The notes: a model not told the origin generated them from the sequence alone. DNA of 64,000 bases from Coleophoma eucalyptorum (GCA_026120035.1 JALRME010000007.1:806001-870000), one strand, 5' to 3'; positions 1 through 11,036 are shown, counted from the first letter of the stretch. Translations and numbers: made by a program.

Positions 1-479
1 AGAGATACTAGCTATCAAATTGGTTAGGAACTCCTTAAAATATTAAGTTAGCTAGGTCGACCACGATTCGGATCCAACCTAGTACCTAGTATCTAACTTT
101 ATAGGAGCCCCTAGGAAATTATAGGAATTCCACTAGCTATATCCTACGAAGCCGGGACCCCCCTAAAACCTATCCGACTGGTTGAATGCCTAGGAAAAGG
201 GAATTAAGAATTATAATTACTTAGTAGATAATCACTTAGTTAAGAATCACTTAGTTAAGTAGTAATAACGATAGCTTAAAATCAGAAGAAAAGAGGGTTG
301 TATTTCATTCTAAACTATCCTTTGATTTAAGGCGTATCTACCTATTCTCTTGTAATATCAACCCTTTTGGAACACCTAGTTAGATTCACCAATAGAGGGC
401 TACTACCGTACTAGGGCCCAATCGAAGTCAATACCACGAAGAGAATAGAGAAGATTCCCTTCCGAAATAGGGCCTACTC

Positions 480-1000
480 CCTAGTTTCCTCCTCTTCCTC
501 CCCGCCCTTGGGACCAAAGCCAGTGGTGGTGGTAGTACCCCCCAAAGCCGAATCCCCTCCGACCTCCTCCCGCTTCCTCTTTCCATCCTTCTTGGTGGGC
601 GCCTTCTTGGCAGCCGTACCCCTCTCTACTATTACCCCCTATGGATGTCAGAACTGATTCGGAGGGCTTTCGGATCTGAATCAGAACTTACCTCCATCTA
701 GGCGCGAGCCTCTGCTATAAAGGCACGAGTCTCCCCCCGGAACTCCTCCTCTTGCTCCCAAAGGCGTCGAGTTTCGGCCCGTAGGAACCGAGTCTCCTCT
801 AGAAGAGCTATCTAGCAGGAGGCAAGGTCCTTTGGAGCCTTCGCATCGGCTACCAATAGGACTTCATCTAGCGCTACCGCGGCAGCTCGGACCTCTCCTT
901 CCTCCCCACACACCCGAAGAGCCGCGAACTCCTCCTCCACGAACTAGGGCAGCTATAGAGTATGAGCTAAGTCGGAGGGGTTTCAGAGTGGGAAACTATA
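480..1000 (-). pseudogene. Decayed transposon-derived coding relic
   Basis: Read on the minus strand, about 640-960 gives a near-continuous alanine/glutamate/arginine-rich, coiled-coil-like peptide (for example LLEETRFLRAETRRLWEQEE), interrupted by TAG codons where Trp would be expected. It continues toward 480 into a Gly/Thr-rich then Glu-rich tail. Such tails are seen in fungal pogo/Fot1 transposases and in some retroelement proteins; which one applies here cannot be decided. The plus-strand reading frame over 832-1041 is a shadow of it. The stop codons and TA-rich flanks suggest RIP. No terminal repeats were found for it. Confidence 0.35.
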
Positions 1001-1239
1001 AGGAACTTACTAGAACATACGTCGCATTCTGCTATATGTAGTACGTACACTTCTTGGATGATTTCTTTGAGAAATCACAATCATAGTCCCTATGGACCTT
1101 TATGCGGCGTAGGCACTGTACGCAATAGACTCGATGAGCACCCGGGAGGGCACCGGCGGGAACAGGGACAGGCATAGTGCTATACTTATGGTTAGTAAGA
1201 CCGAAACCCCTACGAACCCCCCTCGACTATAAACCTACG

Positions 1240-1314
<75 letters not shown>
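1240..1314. repeat. (TTGA)n microsatellite, about 19 copies
   Basis: An uninterrupted tetranucleotide tract of about 75 bp. A short imperfect AAAG/GAGA tract follows at about 1385-1408. Both lie in decayed transposon DNA with no gene nearby, so they are most simply neutral, length-variable markers. Confidence 0.95.
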
Positions 1315-1315
<1 letters not shown>

Positions 1316-1604
1316 CTACATAAGTCAGTATCCAAACAACAAGTCTAGAGGCATACGTACGATTTGTGATTTTTTCAGGAAGCTAAAGAAAGAAAGAAAG
1401 AGAGAAAGCTAGGAGGAAATTTCTTGGCTTATATCTACCTACTGCTATTGTTCAAAATCGATAATACTAAGATCCTTAGTATTGTCCTTTGTGTCAATAG
1501 AAATTAACAATACTAGGTAGGATTTTCTTTATTCTATCCCGAAAACCTACCGTATCGCCCCCGACACTATTTGAGGACAAACAGTCACAAAAGGAGGGGG
1601 GTAA

Positions 1605-1920
1605 TGTAAGAACCTAATATACTTAGAATAGACAATTAGGAATCTAGATATATATTATATAATCAAATATATATTATATGACCTAAGACAGTATACGTAA
1701 GCGAGTATGAGTAGAATCGAAGGGGTTTCGGACCTAGTAAGCATATAAGAGGGATATATTATAGAATTTGGTTTCTTTCTCTTCTTCTTTTCTTATCTTT
1801 TTTGTGTCCTTCGTACGAGACCTATAGGATATAGTCAATATAAGGTTATTATGCTCCCAAACACCTCTATCCTACTATTGATCAAACCTGTGTCCTTATA
1901 GTATTAGTTTACTATTTAGG
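1605..1920 (+). mobile_element. Possible LTR remnant
   Basis: The sequence starts TGTAAGAACC directly after a purine-rich AAGGAGGGGGGTAA stretch. In fungal gypsy elements the pol gene commonly ends in such a G-rich tract just before the 3' LTR, which begins with TG. A TATA-like run (about 1755) and pyrimidine-rich DNA follow. The right end could not be placed, no partner LTR was seen, and the upstream sequence is too decayed to show pol, so this is a tentative call. Confidence 0.3.
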
Positions 1921-2149
1921 ATGGTTAGGACCGAGGTACCTCCCTTCTTAGGAGTTATTCCTAACTTAGTAATAAGTTACCTATATATATAGTTCGCCTT
2001 ACTATCGTAGTCTAGTAGCGCCTTAACTTTTCTCGATACTCTATCTCTCTAAACTATTACCTTAGTAATTATTCTCGTTTTCTTTATTCTTTCGCTATAC
2101 TTAGTAGAAACAAGAGATACTACTAGTAGGCGCTAGCGTTTCCTAATTA

Positions 2150-3320
2150 TACTAAGTTTGGATAACTAAACTATCGATACTCCTTTTAGCTATACTAGTT
2201 GTATACATACGTAGGGTAGACGGACGTATAGTAACCCTCTTACGAGTATTTGTAATATCGCTATCCTAGTCTTCCTTACTATAATATTAGTATCTTATTT
2301 AGTAAGATAGTTGGCTCTCGCTCGTTACGGTCTAAGCGTTATAGTAGCGAAGGTTGTTGTTTAGGTAATCGGCTATAAGAATATTATTAGACCGAACGCG
2401 ATCTATTAGCGCGTCCTTGTCGTTATCCTTATAGGGCCCTCGTGGTATCTTAGGTCCTCCTATTAAACATTATAAAATGGTTCTTAATTCTTATAGCGAT
2501 AGTAATTAATTCTTCTCTATTAGTTGATATATTCCTATTTAGGTTGATCTACTAGTATATCTTCGGCTTTAATTTAGCTAGTAGCTAGTTTCTATATTGG
2601 TTATTATTATAAATACTAAGTTCTTCGTTAAGGCTGTCCAAATATAATACAAAACTCTAGACTAACTAGGTCGGCCTCTAGTAAGCCTCGTTATACTATA
2701 TAATAGCGTTAAGGTTGTAGTTCCTAGGGTCTAATATAGAATTCTTTATAAATTCCACGAAATCCTCCTAGAGAGTATTATTAACTCTTATTCTTTTCTT
2801 ATGTCGTTTCTAAATATCTCGTAGTATCCCTTTGAAGTAGGATATCGCGTATGTTACTTTCGCGACATCGTTAGGCTATATAATATCATTATCCTCTCTC
2901 TATTTTAATTCTACTTGATAGAAGAAATCTTAAGCTTCCTTGATATTTCTACCTATATAATCTAGTAGGTCCCTTGTTTTCGGGACGCGGCGTTATAGCT
3001 AGGGTACCGCTAGGGTCACGAAGGGTTCACGATATAGGGTAGGTAGTAGTATATTAGCCGCCCGGATTTCTTCGATTCTAGTTTCCAATCGAGTTACTTC
3101 TTCACGGTCGCGGGACTCTCGCTCGAGCTCCTCGATACAACGTAGTACCGCCGTAAGTCTATTACTAATAGTTATCGTAGGCTGGGATTGGGATCCTACC
3201 TTGGTTTGGGTTAGCTTAGAGGTAACGTCGACGCTACGACTAGTACTTCTGGTTTCGCGCGTTATTTTGGTATCCTATTAATTGCTTTACGACGAGCTAC
3301 CTCCTATCGGGGAGAGAGAT
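2150..3320 (-). pseudogene. Gypsy-type retrotransposon gag relic
   Basis: Read leftwards from about 3310, the minus strand gives a basic/serine start, then a charged coiled coil (about 3170-3070, with IEELERESRDREE), then a gag-like core containing YFKGILRDI, DFFYQVE and QYNEAY-type segments, continuing to about 2400. Many in-frame TAG/TAA codons sit where Trp or Gln would be expected, consistent with C-to-T change. The order (LTR at 3333-3515, then gag reading away from it) fits the 5' part of a Ty3/gypsy element on the minus strand. No protease, reverse transcriptase or integrase was recognised to the left, so the element is truncated. Confidence 0.55.
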
Positions 3321-3332
3321 TAGAATGTCAGG

Positions 3333-3515
3333 TGTTATAGGTAGAGTGACGTACAAGCAATAGATAAGCAGGGTATACATAGGGTATACGTAGGTAGGTG
3401 ATAGTTATTATTCAAACTGATCTCTAAAGATCCTTAAACCAAGGGGGCTGAAGATATATATATGTTTCCCCGCCTGGCTCGCTAATGCCATATGACCTCG
3501 CTTGGGCCCATAACA
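3333..3515 (-). mobile_element. Probable 5' LTR of the gag relic
   Basis: The 183-bp segment has short inverted ends: TGTTATAGG at the left and GGGCCCATAACA at the right. On the minus strand it therefore reads TGTTAT...ATAACA, the TG...CA form of an LTR. It lies immediately upstream of the minus-strand gag relic. The partner LTR is not in the window, so target-site duplications cannot be tested. Confidence 0.5.
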
Positions 3516-3639
3516 CTACTGTTTGGATTGATTATTAGGAGGTAGTCTACCTATTAGGCTGTCTATAGAACAAATATAGCTCGCGGTTGTATAACGACTA
3601 CCATTAGGTCTTACTTTAGCTATACCGGGACTAGTTCTC

Positions 3640-4165
3640 TAGAATTAGTAACAAAAGCGATATTACTAGCGGCACTAAATCTAGTATCCCTGGATAACTT
3701 AGTATATATATAAAAAGGCCAAAATCAAACTTATTATACTCTACCGTATTCTATATTATTAATATTTTTATATAATGCTACGCAAATCATCTGATATCAA
3801 AAAGTTCTAGGCAAACCCTAGCGAGGCAAGAAGGCGAAAAAGGCTATAGTATAGACCAAAACCGAGATCTATTGTAGCGTTAAGAAGGTATAGGCGAAAA
3901 CTACTCTCGATGATTATTCGGTAGTATTCTATAGTACTAAGATAATTCTTAAGTATAACTTTACGAATCCAGATACTAATGTCTATAACCAATAGTTCTT
4001 CAATACACTATAGTGCCCTACCCCTAAAGCGACTTACGACCTAGATACATTGGATAGCGACGTCTGTAGAGCGCAACCATTCGCAAAGACACTCGCGGAG
4101 CGTAGGGCATTAGTTTTAAGGGCTATAGGTATTATTATAGGCCTCGAGGTATCGGCCTATATGGA
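3640..4165 (+). repeat. Duplicated unknown gene, copy 1 (decayed)
   Basis: This stretch is similar to 20520-21000 from a promoter-like ATAAAAAGGC box through a coding-like body. Shared pieces include the TATTCTATATTATTAAT leader, a basic Lys/Arg-rich N-terminal region, a GATACTAATGTCTATAA block and a final block reading LDSDVCRAQPFAKTLAERR (from about 4050). Stop codons interrupt this copy early (for example after KKF) while the 3' block stays open. The family is not recognised. It may be a host gene duplicated and then hit by RIP, or the 5' part of a transposon gene. The similarity stops at about 4165. Confidence 0.6.
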
Positions 4166-4898
4166 AGGTACTGACACGGGAACACGAAGTATTTCTCAGG
4201 TTATACGAAACGAATATGTACGAAGTGGTTCGCTGCACGATTTCGACAGACTTCGGGAATCTCCAAGGGTGCACCTTCAGGTTCATTGGTGAGACTGATT
4301 GAACCAATGTGTTAGGGAAATCGCACCAGCAAGTTTTGAATCAGAACACAAGGAAATTGCATCTTATTTATTCATTGAATTTGAGGAACAATATGAGTCT
4401 GTTGGCTTCCTTGAATGAATAGCTCAAGTACTGACACTCGATACCAGGTGTATGTCAGACTCTTGCCGAGCATATAAATTGTTGGTAGATGGTGTTTGTA
4501 AATGCTTGGGCCTGGTTACCCGGATTTCCCTTTTCTGCCTCCTGTTTTTCCAAGGTTTTCTCTGATGTTGCGAGCAAGCCCCCTAAAGCCAGTCAACACT
4601 CATTGAGTTCCTGGTTTACCTGATTTTTAATTCTTGTCTTGTTTTTTGTAATTTTTTATTTTGGTGTTTCTTTACACTTGTGGGTTAAATGTTATAAAAA
4701 GGAGGCTGTTGGCTCATATTAACCAAAGGAGTAGATAATGAACAATTACTTGGGAGGCTACCCCATAACGCAAGACATGTCCACCACCATAAGCCATATG
4801 AACAACAAAATCTATGTTGACGCCTAATCTTGGTAGAAGGGCGATTTTTAGTAGAAACAGATATATTTAGGACTGAAAATACCAGGATAAATGGTAAT
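4166..4898. other. Intergenic, possible LTR-like stretch
   Basis: No credible coding region. From about 4309 the sequence starts TGTTAGGGAAATC and runs to a TATA-like ATAAAAAGGAGG and TGGCTCA near 4715, which resembles an LTR in organisation, but no partner copy or target duplication is visible. The rest is AT-rich DNA downstream of the HET gene that ends at 4899. Confidence 0.3.
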
Positions 4899-7091
4899 CT
4901 AGATTAAAGTGATAGTTTCAATGTCTTCCCCTTCATATTTCATACCCTGCATAATACCATGGATATAACAAGGTCCCACCAAATGGGAGAAATCCGCTCC
5001 CAGCACAGGTCTAACAACAAAAGGATAAGCCGCCCCATTGATAATGGCGATGAGATCACCTTTCCGCGTACCCGGGGGCGCAAGACCAATTAATCCACCA
5101 TGCGTGAAGATGAAAACGACACCATCTATCGTTTCACGGATAGCTTGATAATACTTGGCGCCCAACTGCGCTTCGTTACTTAGCTCTCTTCCAGAAGCAC
5201 CGAATTCAGGGTTATCGAACCACATATCAACCAAAGGTCTTCTAGCCACCTCACCATTCGGGTCTAAGCAATGTTTTTCGAAGTTTCTCGCGAGCGTTGG
5301 GCCTAATTCAGGTGTTGGAATGTAGCCTTTGATTAAATCGAGAATTGTTTGTGTGATTCCACCCATTGTCATGGTACTCCAGAAAGCGTTTTCAAGGGTT
5401 TCGCCTGTGCGGTATGTGGGACCTGAGTTTCGGTGGAGGATTTCTCGGCAGGCTTTTACATGTTCACAAGTTTTGGTGAACGTGTCTTTGTGTCCACTTA
5501 TGAAAACTCTTTGCAGTGGGAGACCTTGTGCGCATCCTTCTAATATTTTGTCCATGGCGAAACCGGCGATCGAGATTGTCATTGTGCTATTTAGTTTTGG
5601 AGAGATTTTGAGGGTGGAGTCGCCGTAGATGCTTTTTTGGAAATAGGATGCGTGATTGAGCCAGGGGAGTTTTCTGCGGTTGTTTGGTTTACGGAAGTCA
5701 GGGACCCAGGATGGTAGAAAGCGGTTTATGTCCATGGTTATGGTGGGAGCGTCGTTCTCATCTCTATACCACATACCTGCATCATAGAGGTTTTCGAAGT
5801 TTCCTTGCTCGAGCGTTTTCAAGGCATATTCAATGTAGACATGTGGGATGGATTTGGAATAATCTGGTTCAATAAGTAGGCGGGTGCTCGGAGACTGTAG
5901 ATTCAGTAAGGCGTAAATGCGATCTCGATCATTTGTACAGCTCTGTCCTCGTAAGGTTTCGACAATGACACGGAATCGGGGTGAATCTTCTGAGGCGAGT
6001 AATTGGAATAGTGCTCTTGCTTCGACGACTGACACAGCTTGGAGGAAGGCCTGGGAACTGCGCATGTCGAACCCGTTGCGAGAGTGGACTGACTTGAGTA
6101 AAGACATGACAGTGGCGAAACTTGCCCAATCAAGTTCATCTTTGCCACAGCAAAGAATAACTTCTGATGCTAGAGCAACTTCTTGGACGATCCACAGTCG
6201 AGTGAACCAAGATCTCTCATAGATGAGATTCATACCGTGACTCATAATCATATCAGAGACGCCGCTGTTTTGAGATAATGGGGGTAGACGGGGCTCTAGC
6301 TCTGATCCATCAAGAATAGCCTCGTGGTCTTCCTGAAGCTTCTCATCTGTAGAACCTACAACCTTTTTCATCGATATGGGGGAATCTCTTAGCTCGTCGG
6401 CCTTAAGCCAAGCAGCCACTTGAGGATCCGCTCTTTTCATGGAGAAAGTTGAAGTTTTCAGCTCTTCGGCCAAAATCTGGTACCCTTGTATGGAGTGTGA
6501 AGTGCTCTCATCCCCGTCACCAAGCCAAACAAGGACACGGTCAGCTCTCTTGTAGATCTCATTCATCATAGCAACTTGATGCCCTTTCTCGACATCATTC
6601 TTCTGGTTTATACAAACAGCATCAACCCATAGCATGCGATCTCTGTCTGTATATCGAAAAGTCTTCAATGCGGATGCTAGACTTTCGGTAATTTTGAGAC
6701 ATCCTTCTGGAAACTTCAAGGTCTCTGGGAACACCTCAGCACCCCATGTGTAGGAAATCGCTTCGTAAGGCGGAATTTCCTCTAATCTAGCTTCGGAGAA
6801 AGAAACGCAGGGTTCCGCCTCGGTGGAGTGTGCAGGCTGTAGCCTGATTATTCGAATAGAATCCTTGCTCTTGAGATCGCTATAGTTAAGCATATTGTGG
6901 CTGACGTCGGCATTAGGTGGATTTCCCATTGTCCTGTCCCGCATCATCGTAGGACCTACAATAAGAGGATTGTCTCGATGAAGGCAAGGTGATGAACTAG
7001 TTTTTGTTTGGATGAATGGCGAGGAAAGTAGGACAAATGTAGCTTTCCGCCAGTTGTGGCGTAGCTCCCCGGTTAAATATAGGCTGTTCAA
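4899..7091 (-). CDS. HET-domain heterokaryon incompatibility protein
   Basis: Single-exon protein of 730 residues. The HET domain is visible in order: YEAISYTWG (about 109-117), MLWVDAVCINQKND (153-166), then the IYKRADRVLVWLG block (179-191), and a later RSWFTRLWIVQE block. The C-terminal half has an NDRDRIYALL segment and an ending in which a GLIGLAPPG-type strand precedes GDLIAIINGAAYPFVVRP, the usual tail of long fungal HET proteins. HET proteins trigger cell death after fusion of unlike hyphae; partner and allele specificity cannot be told here. The first 66 residues are poorly conserved-looking, and Met67 (MLNYSDLKS) is a plausible alternative start, since family members often begin near such a sequence. 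A second HET gene lies 1.36 kb away in the same orientation. The frame is intact despite decayed DNA on both sides. Confidence 0.9.
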   Translation of the reverse strand: MNSLYLTGELRHNWRKATFVLLSSPFIQTKTSSSPCLHRDNPLIVGPTMMRDRTMGNPPNADVSHNMLNYSDLKSKDSIRIIRLQPAHSTEAEPCVSFSEARLEEIPPYEAISYTWGAEVFPETLKFPEGCLKITESLASALKTFRYTDRDRMLWVDAVCINQKNDVEKGHQVAMMNEIYKRADRVLVWLGDGDESTSHSIQGYQILAEELKTSTFSMKRADPQVAAWLKADELRDSPISMKKVVGSTDEKLQEDHEAILDGSELEPRLPPLSQNSGVSDMIMSHGMNLIYERSWFTRLWIVQEVALASEVILCCGKDELDWASFATVMSLLKSVHSRNGFDMRSSQAFLQAVSVVEARALFQLLASEDSPRFRVIVETLRGQSCTNDRDRIYALLNLQSPSTRLLIEPDYSKSIPHVYIEYALKTLEQGNFENLYDAGMWYRDENDAPTITMDINRFLPSWVPDFRKPNNRRKLPWLNHASYFQKSIYGDSTLKISPKLNSTMTISIAGFAMDKILEGCAQGLPLQRVFISGHKDTFTKTCEHVKACREILHRNSGPTYRTGETLENAFWSTMTMGGITQTILDLIKGYIPTPELGPTLARNFEKHCLDPNGEVARRPLVDMWFDNPEFGASGRELSNEAQLGAKYYQAIRETIDGVVFIFTHGGLIGLAPPGTRKGDLIAIINGAAYPFVVRPVLGADFSHLVGPCYIHGIMQGMKYEGEDIETITLI

Positions 7092-7732
7092 TGTCGCTAT
7101 GTATTTTGCTCAGTTTATGCCTACGGTTTGAGTTCTAGGGGTTGGATTTAAGTCTATGACAATATAGATCCGAAAGCTGTAGTGCTCAAACCAACCACAC
7201 TACCTAGGCGAGTTCGACAGCGCACTGCCAAGGAATGTCCAATCTAATCATCAGCCGCCGCGGCTGAACTGAACTACACCGCGCAGTTTGGAGCTAAGAT
7301 CTATAAGGCGTCAGCCAAATCATGAACAGCAGCCGACGAGATCTGAGCGCTAAAGATGACAAAGGATGGACCGTTTTACATCTAGCCTGCACTTCTCAAA
7401 CTTCTGTTCCATAGACTTGGTGTTGCAGTAATACAAACCCGTTTCCCGTATGAGCGGTGGAGCACCAGGAGTACTAAAGCTGCTAAGTCATTATACCTGC
7501 GCCCAGCCTGCAGCCAAGTCTTACACGCATACCGACACCTTTTTATTGGTTGTATTAGCTTAACAAGTGGCCGCAGCAAGCATGGCAGAGGAAAAGAGTC
7601 AGTCACAAGCGTGGCAGAGATCGCAAGTATGATATAAATTTAAAACTTCAAAAACCCAAGATTATATTCAACCGTCTCAACAAGGATATCCTAAGTAAAT
7701 AATTCATATGCTTAGAAATAAAAATTAAGCTT
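7092..7732. other. Intergenic, HET promoter region
   Basis: No gene is supported. It contains the upstream region of the minus-strand HET gene and AT-rich DNA. A short minus-strand reading frame at 7382-7606 shows no family features. Confidence 0.4.
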
Positions 7733-7981
7733 TTCGAAGAGCTGAGCGGAGATGTGCGCGATCGCGCTATTCTTGCCATAACTGAAGCTATTCAGAAATC
7801 ATATATCCTGGTTAATGTGGCTGGTGTACTGCTGCTTGTCTCTATGGCTACCATACGCATTGAGTCATTATTTGATAATATCTCTGTAGCTCACCGAGGA
7901 GAGATGGGCTTCAAGGCTGATTGTAAACTGGAATGGTTTCAGGCTTGGCATCGCGGATTTCTGGACAGTGATGAATTGAAA
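7733..7981 (+). pseudogene. C-terminal fragment of an MFS (DHA2-like) transporter
   Basis: An open stretch begins in frame with FEELSGDVRDRAILAIT and continues into one hydrophobic segment (YILVNVAGVLLLVSMAT, about 7796-7846) followed by IRIESLF. The order (short helix after an SGDVRDRAI-type loop, last membrane helix, then basic tail) is that of the extreme C terminus of fungal DHA2-type MFS drug pumps. Upstream DNA is AT-rich and non-coding and no other transporter part is present, so this is a stranded fragment. Confidence 0.45.
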
Positions 7982-8447
7982 TGATGTTCTTATTAGTCTC
8001 GGCCGGTTCAATTCCTAGGAAAAGATAAGAAGGACTTATGAGTTAAATCACTCTTTCTACCTTTCTTCTCTTTTTCTTTTCGTCTTTTTCTAGGCTGATA
8101 TTTTTGGGTAACTTCGAGCTTGCTTTCTGGTTGTGTTTGATGCCGAAGTTCGTCATTTGTAGTGCAATCGACCTGATCAGGTTGATGTCTAGAATCATGT
8201 CACAAGACAATCTGTCCGGTCATCACATCCAGTCAGATATCTTATTTTATTCTATACGCCATTGTTGTATAGCTCTCTAGTTAATACACTTTCTAATATT
8301 TCTTCGTTGCATTCCGTACTTATGTTTATTGAGCACCTCTTTCTTTGTTACCCCAACCCATCATTATGTTTTGTTTCATCAGTTAGGCCTATGATTCAAG
8401 TGCCTAGGACCAGCAATTAAACGTTCAGGAAATGATTCTAGAATATA
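7982..8447. other. Intergenic, nothing recognised
   Basis: AT- and pyrimidine-rich DNA between the MFS fragment and the 3' end of the second HET gene. No coding region, repeat or RNA gene was recognised. Confidence 0.4.
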
Positions 8448-11036
8448 TTATACAATGTTTATCCTCTTAAAGCTGTCCTTTTTTTCTTGCACCGCTTCAC
8501 CTTTCATTACACCCCCTACGTAGGCCTCTCCTACTAAAACCCAAGAATTCCCCGTTCCCATGCTTTCCTGGATTTTCTCTAATTCTGTATTTAATCTTTT
8601 CTCTGGACTCGCATTACTGCCGTCTCGTTGTCGGTGACTATATGATGCGTTGGCGCCTTTTCCAGTTTGCGGATCGCTGCTTGTTGTGTTGTTATTCTGC
8701 ATTTTCCGCACTATACGCTCGCCCTTTCTACACAGATGCTCATCGATATTTGTGAAAATATAGGGGACATAAAATCCCTGCACAAGCATAACCATATCAC
8801 CTTCTTTAAGGCTATTCGGCCCTAGACCGACACAACCTTTTCTGGTAATAAACGGCCTCCTACCACCCACCATCATAGCTAAGACCTGTGCAGAGTCGAA
8901 ACGCCCGAAAAGAGTAAGTTTCTTCTCTTCCATGCTTTTATTTCCTATATCTGGCCAAGGATGATTGGGGTATACCTCCTTAAGCGTTTCGTAACCTTGG
9001 ATAAGCTGAGCTATTTGTTTCTGATCCGGACGCTGCTGAACCTCGGTCTCGTGCTGCTGTTTTGGTTTGAACCAGTGATTGACACTTAAGCGCTCGCTCA
9101 GGCCTGGGTTCGTCTGTTCTGAAATACAATCATTTATCGCTTCTCCCAGTAAGTAGCAGAGTCCATCCGTTGCTTCCTGTGGCGGTGGATGCTGACCACC
9201 CCAGAGCCCTCCTATCAAAGCGTGAGCAAATGCAACTATGCCTGGCTGTCCTGTGAAACGATCCTTTTCTGGAAGTTTGGATGCGAAGTCCAGGTATTGA
9301 ATAATAACCCCGTAGGATGGCTGACATGTCACTTTAGGGCCGATGTGCTCGATTGTATCCAAATTGGCTGCGAACAGAGACAAAATGGTGCCATCGGAAG
9401 ATATCTTTGGGTGGAGTGGGAGCTCGGTGCAGGCGGTAAAGTTTGTCCCACCTTGCATATAGAATGTCTCTTCGGGGCTGCGTATTTCGAGATCGGGATT
9501 TGGGATCCAAGAAGGTAATTTGCTCCGAGGATTTCTGAACAGCGCGGCAATTGATAAGAGTCCGGTTTTATGAGGCTGAGAGAGAAGACAGGCGGCGAGA
9601 TTTAAGAACAGCTCCGGTGCTTTGGCATCAAGGTGCTCATCTAGAGAAGACCACAGTCTCTTTCTGCTGACGTTCGAATTATTTCCAACGGAGCTCTCTT
9701 GTGCTATGTTTGTCTCTTGGCAACCAGGGCGCGGGGGTAAAGGCGGGAGTACCGGCTCCTCATCCTGGATGAGCTGATTGATTTTGAGGGAGTTCGGGTG
9801 AATCAGTGAAAGACCGCCGTACACAAAGTCTTCCAATACTTTCCAGCCTCTCGCGTTACACGCTGCCAAGAATTGCTCCAAGGACCATTTAGCGCCTTCT
9901 CTAAACACCTCACGCGGACTCAACATAACTGTCGGAACCAACATGAGTTGGGGACTAAACATAAGAAACCAGTTTCCCATGATGCCATAATCTTCATGCA
10001 ATCTGTCGATACGGCCGGATTCGGGAATGCTTTCGTGGTACCACTGTGGAGTGAAGTAGCGGGCTAAGCATTCGTAATGACATCTTAATTCTTCGGTCCC
10101 ACTCATAACGTCCTTACCACCCAGAGAGTCACCATTCCAATTGATAGTCGTGAGGAGTGTGCCTTGGTCGATCTGATGCTCTCCTACTAAGAAAACCGAC
10201 TCTCTTGCGAGTAATATCTCCTGAAGCACCCACAACCGTCCAAACCAGCCACGAGTAAAAAGATAGAGGATACTAATGAAAATGAGCATATTGTCAATGT
10301 CGAGAGATTTCTCTTGGAATTCCGGAGTTCTAGCAGATTTGTGGTAGTATGGAAGAATAGTACTCGTTCCAGTCGACAGGATACGTTTGATGCCCGGCGA
10401 CACGTACACGGGACATGTCCCTAGCCAAATTGCAACCCGCTCAGCCGAGCGATATATGTCTCCCATTATTCGAAGTTGGGCTCCCTGTTCGTCTGAGTCA
10501 TCTTGGACCTTGCACACTGCATCAATCCAGTAAAATTGCCCTTGAGGGGTTGTCCGTAGCTGAATGAGGGCGTCATACAGGTTTGGGCCGATATCAAGTT
10601 TCTTACCATCACAAATGATCGGCTTCAGCTTCTCTTTTCGATCAGGCTTATTCTCCTGTTCTGGAGAATCCTCGTCGTAACTGTCATCTTCGTCGTTGAT
10701 GATACCAGTGCGCGATGACTTTAATTGTTGCTTCAAGGCTTCCAAAGTTTTCCCACGAGCTTCTGGCGAAGCGAGGTACATTTCCGAAAGGTCCTTCAGG
10801 TAAGAGTCCTTCCGCCATGTGTATGATAGTGCGGTATACTTAGGGTTATTGCGTAAGTCGGCAACATGGAGCGAAACCCGAAGCACGTCGGAGGTCTGTC
10901 TTGGCTCAATTTTCAATAACCGTATTGATGACGACGGCTCAGTCAATGGTGTATGGTGGAAGCTGTCTTTATCATCGAGATGTCTAAACTGAAATAGATG
11001 AGTTGGTAAGAAGGCCGTTTCAGAACGCATGTACAT
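8448..11036 (-). CDS. HET-domain protein, divergent second copy
   Basis: Single-exon protein of 862 residues. HET motifs are present but altered: KYTALSYTWRKD (about 66-77) where most members have SYTWG, and FYWIDAVCKVQDD (168-180) where most have W-I/V-D-A-I/V-C-I-N-Q. The following blocks are conventional (IYRSAERVAIWLG at 194-206, RGWFGRLWVLQE). Between the first two motifs is an acidic, charged insertion (about 110-140) rich in Asp, Glu and Lys. The C-terminal part has the PFITRKGCVGLGPNSLKEGD segment typical of long HET proteins, and a low-complexity Ser/Asn-rich stretch before the last 40 residues. The two HET proteins are clearly diverged, so this is not a recent tandem duplication. 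The frame is open from a Met near MYMRSETAFL; no intron is needed. Confidence 0.88.
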   Translation of the reverse strand: MYMRSETAFLPTHLFQFRHLDDKDSFHHTPLTEPSSSIRLLKIEPRQTSDVLRVSLHVADLRNNPKYTALSYTWRKDSYLKDLSEMYLASPEARGKTLEALKQQLKSSRTGIINDEDDSYDEDSPEQENKPDRKEKLKPIICDGKKLDIGPNLYDALIQLRTTPQGQFYWIDAVCKVQDDSDEQGAQLRIMGDIYRSAERVAIWLGTCPVYVSPGIKRILSTGTSTILPYYHKSARTPEFQEKSLDIDNMLIFISILYLFTRGWFGRLWVLQEILLARESVFLVGEHQIDQGTLLTTINWNGDSLGGKDVMSGTEELRCHYECLARYFTPQWYHESIPESGRIDRLHEDYGIMGNWFLMFSPQLMLVPTVMLSPREVFREGAKWSLEQFLAACNARGWKVLEDFVYGGLSLIHPNSLKINQLIQDEEPVLPPLPPRPGCQETNIAQESSVGNNSNVSRKRLWSSLDEHLDAKAPELFLNLAACLLSQPHKTGLLSIAALFRNPRSKLPSWIPNPDLEIRSPEETFYMQGGTNFTACTELPLHPKISSDGTILSLFAANLDTIEHIGPKVTCQPSYGVIIQYLDFASKLPEKDRFTGQPGIVAFAHALIGGLWGGQHPPPQEATDGLCYLLGEAINDCISEQTNPGLSERLSVNHWFKPKQQHETEVQQRPDQKQIAQLIQGYETLKEVYPNHPWPDIGNKSMEEKKLTLFGRFDSAQVLAMMVGGRRPFITRKGCVGLGPNSLKEGDMVMLVQGFYVPYIFTNIDEHLCRKGERIVRKMQNNNTTSSDPQTGKGANASYSHRQRDGSNASPEKRLNTELEKIQESMGTGNSWVLVGEAYVGGVMKGEAVQEKKDSFKRINIV

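Noticed and set aside
1240..1314. The TTGA tract and neighbouring repeats as a CRISPR-like array
   Set aside because: Simple tetranucleotide repeat without spacers, in eukaryotic DNA.
8448..11036. Treating the two HET genes as a recent tandem duplication
   Set aside because: Their motifs, lengths and insertions differ strongly and no nucleotide-level identity was noticed between them.
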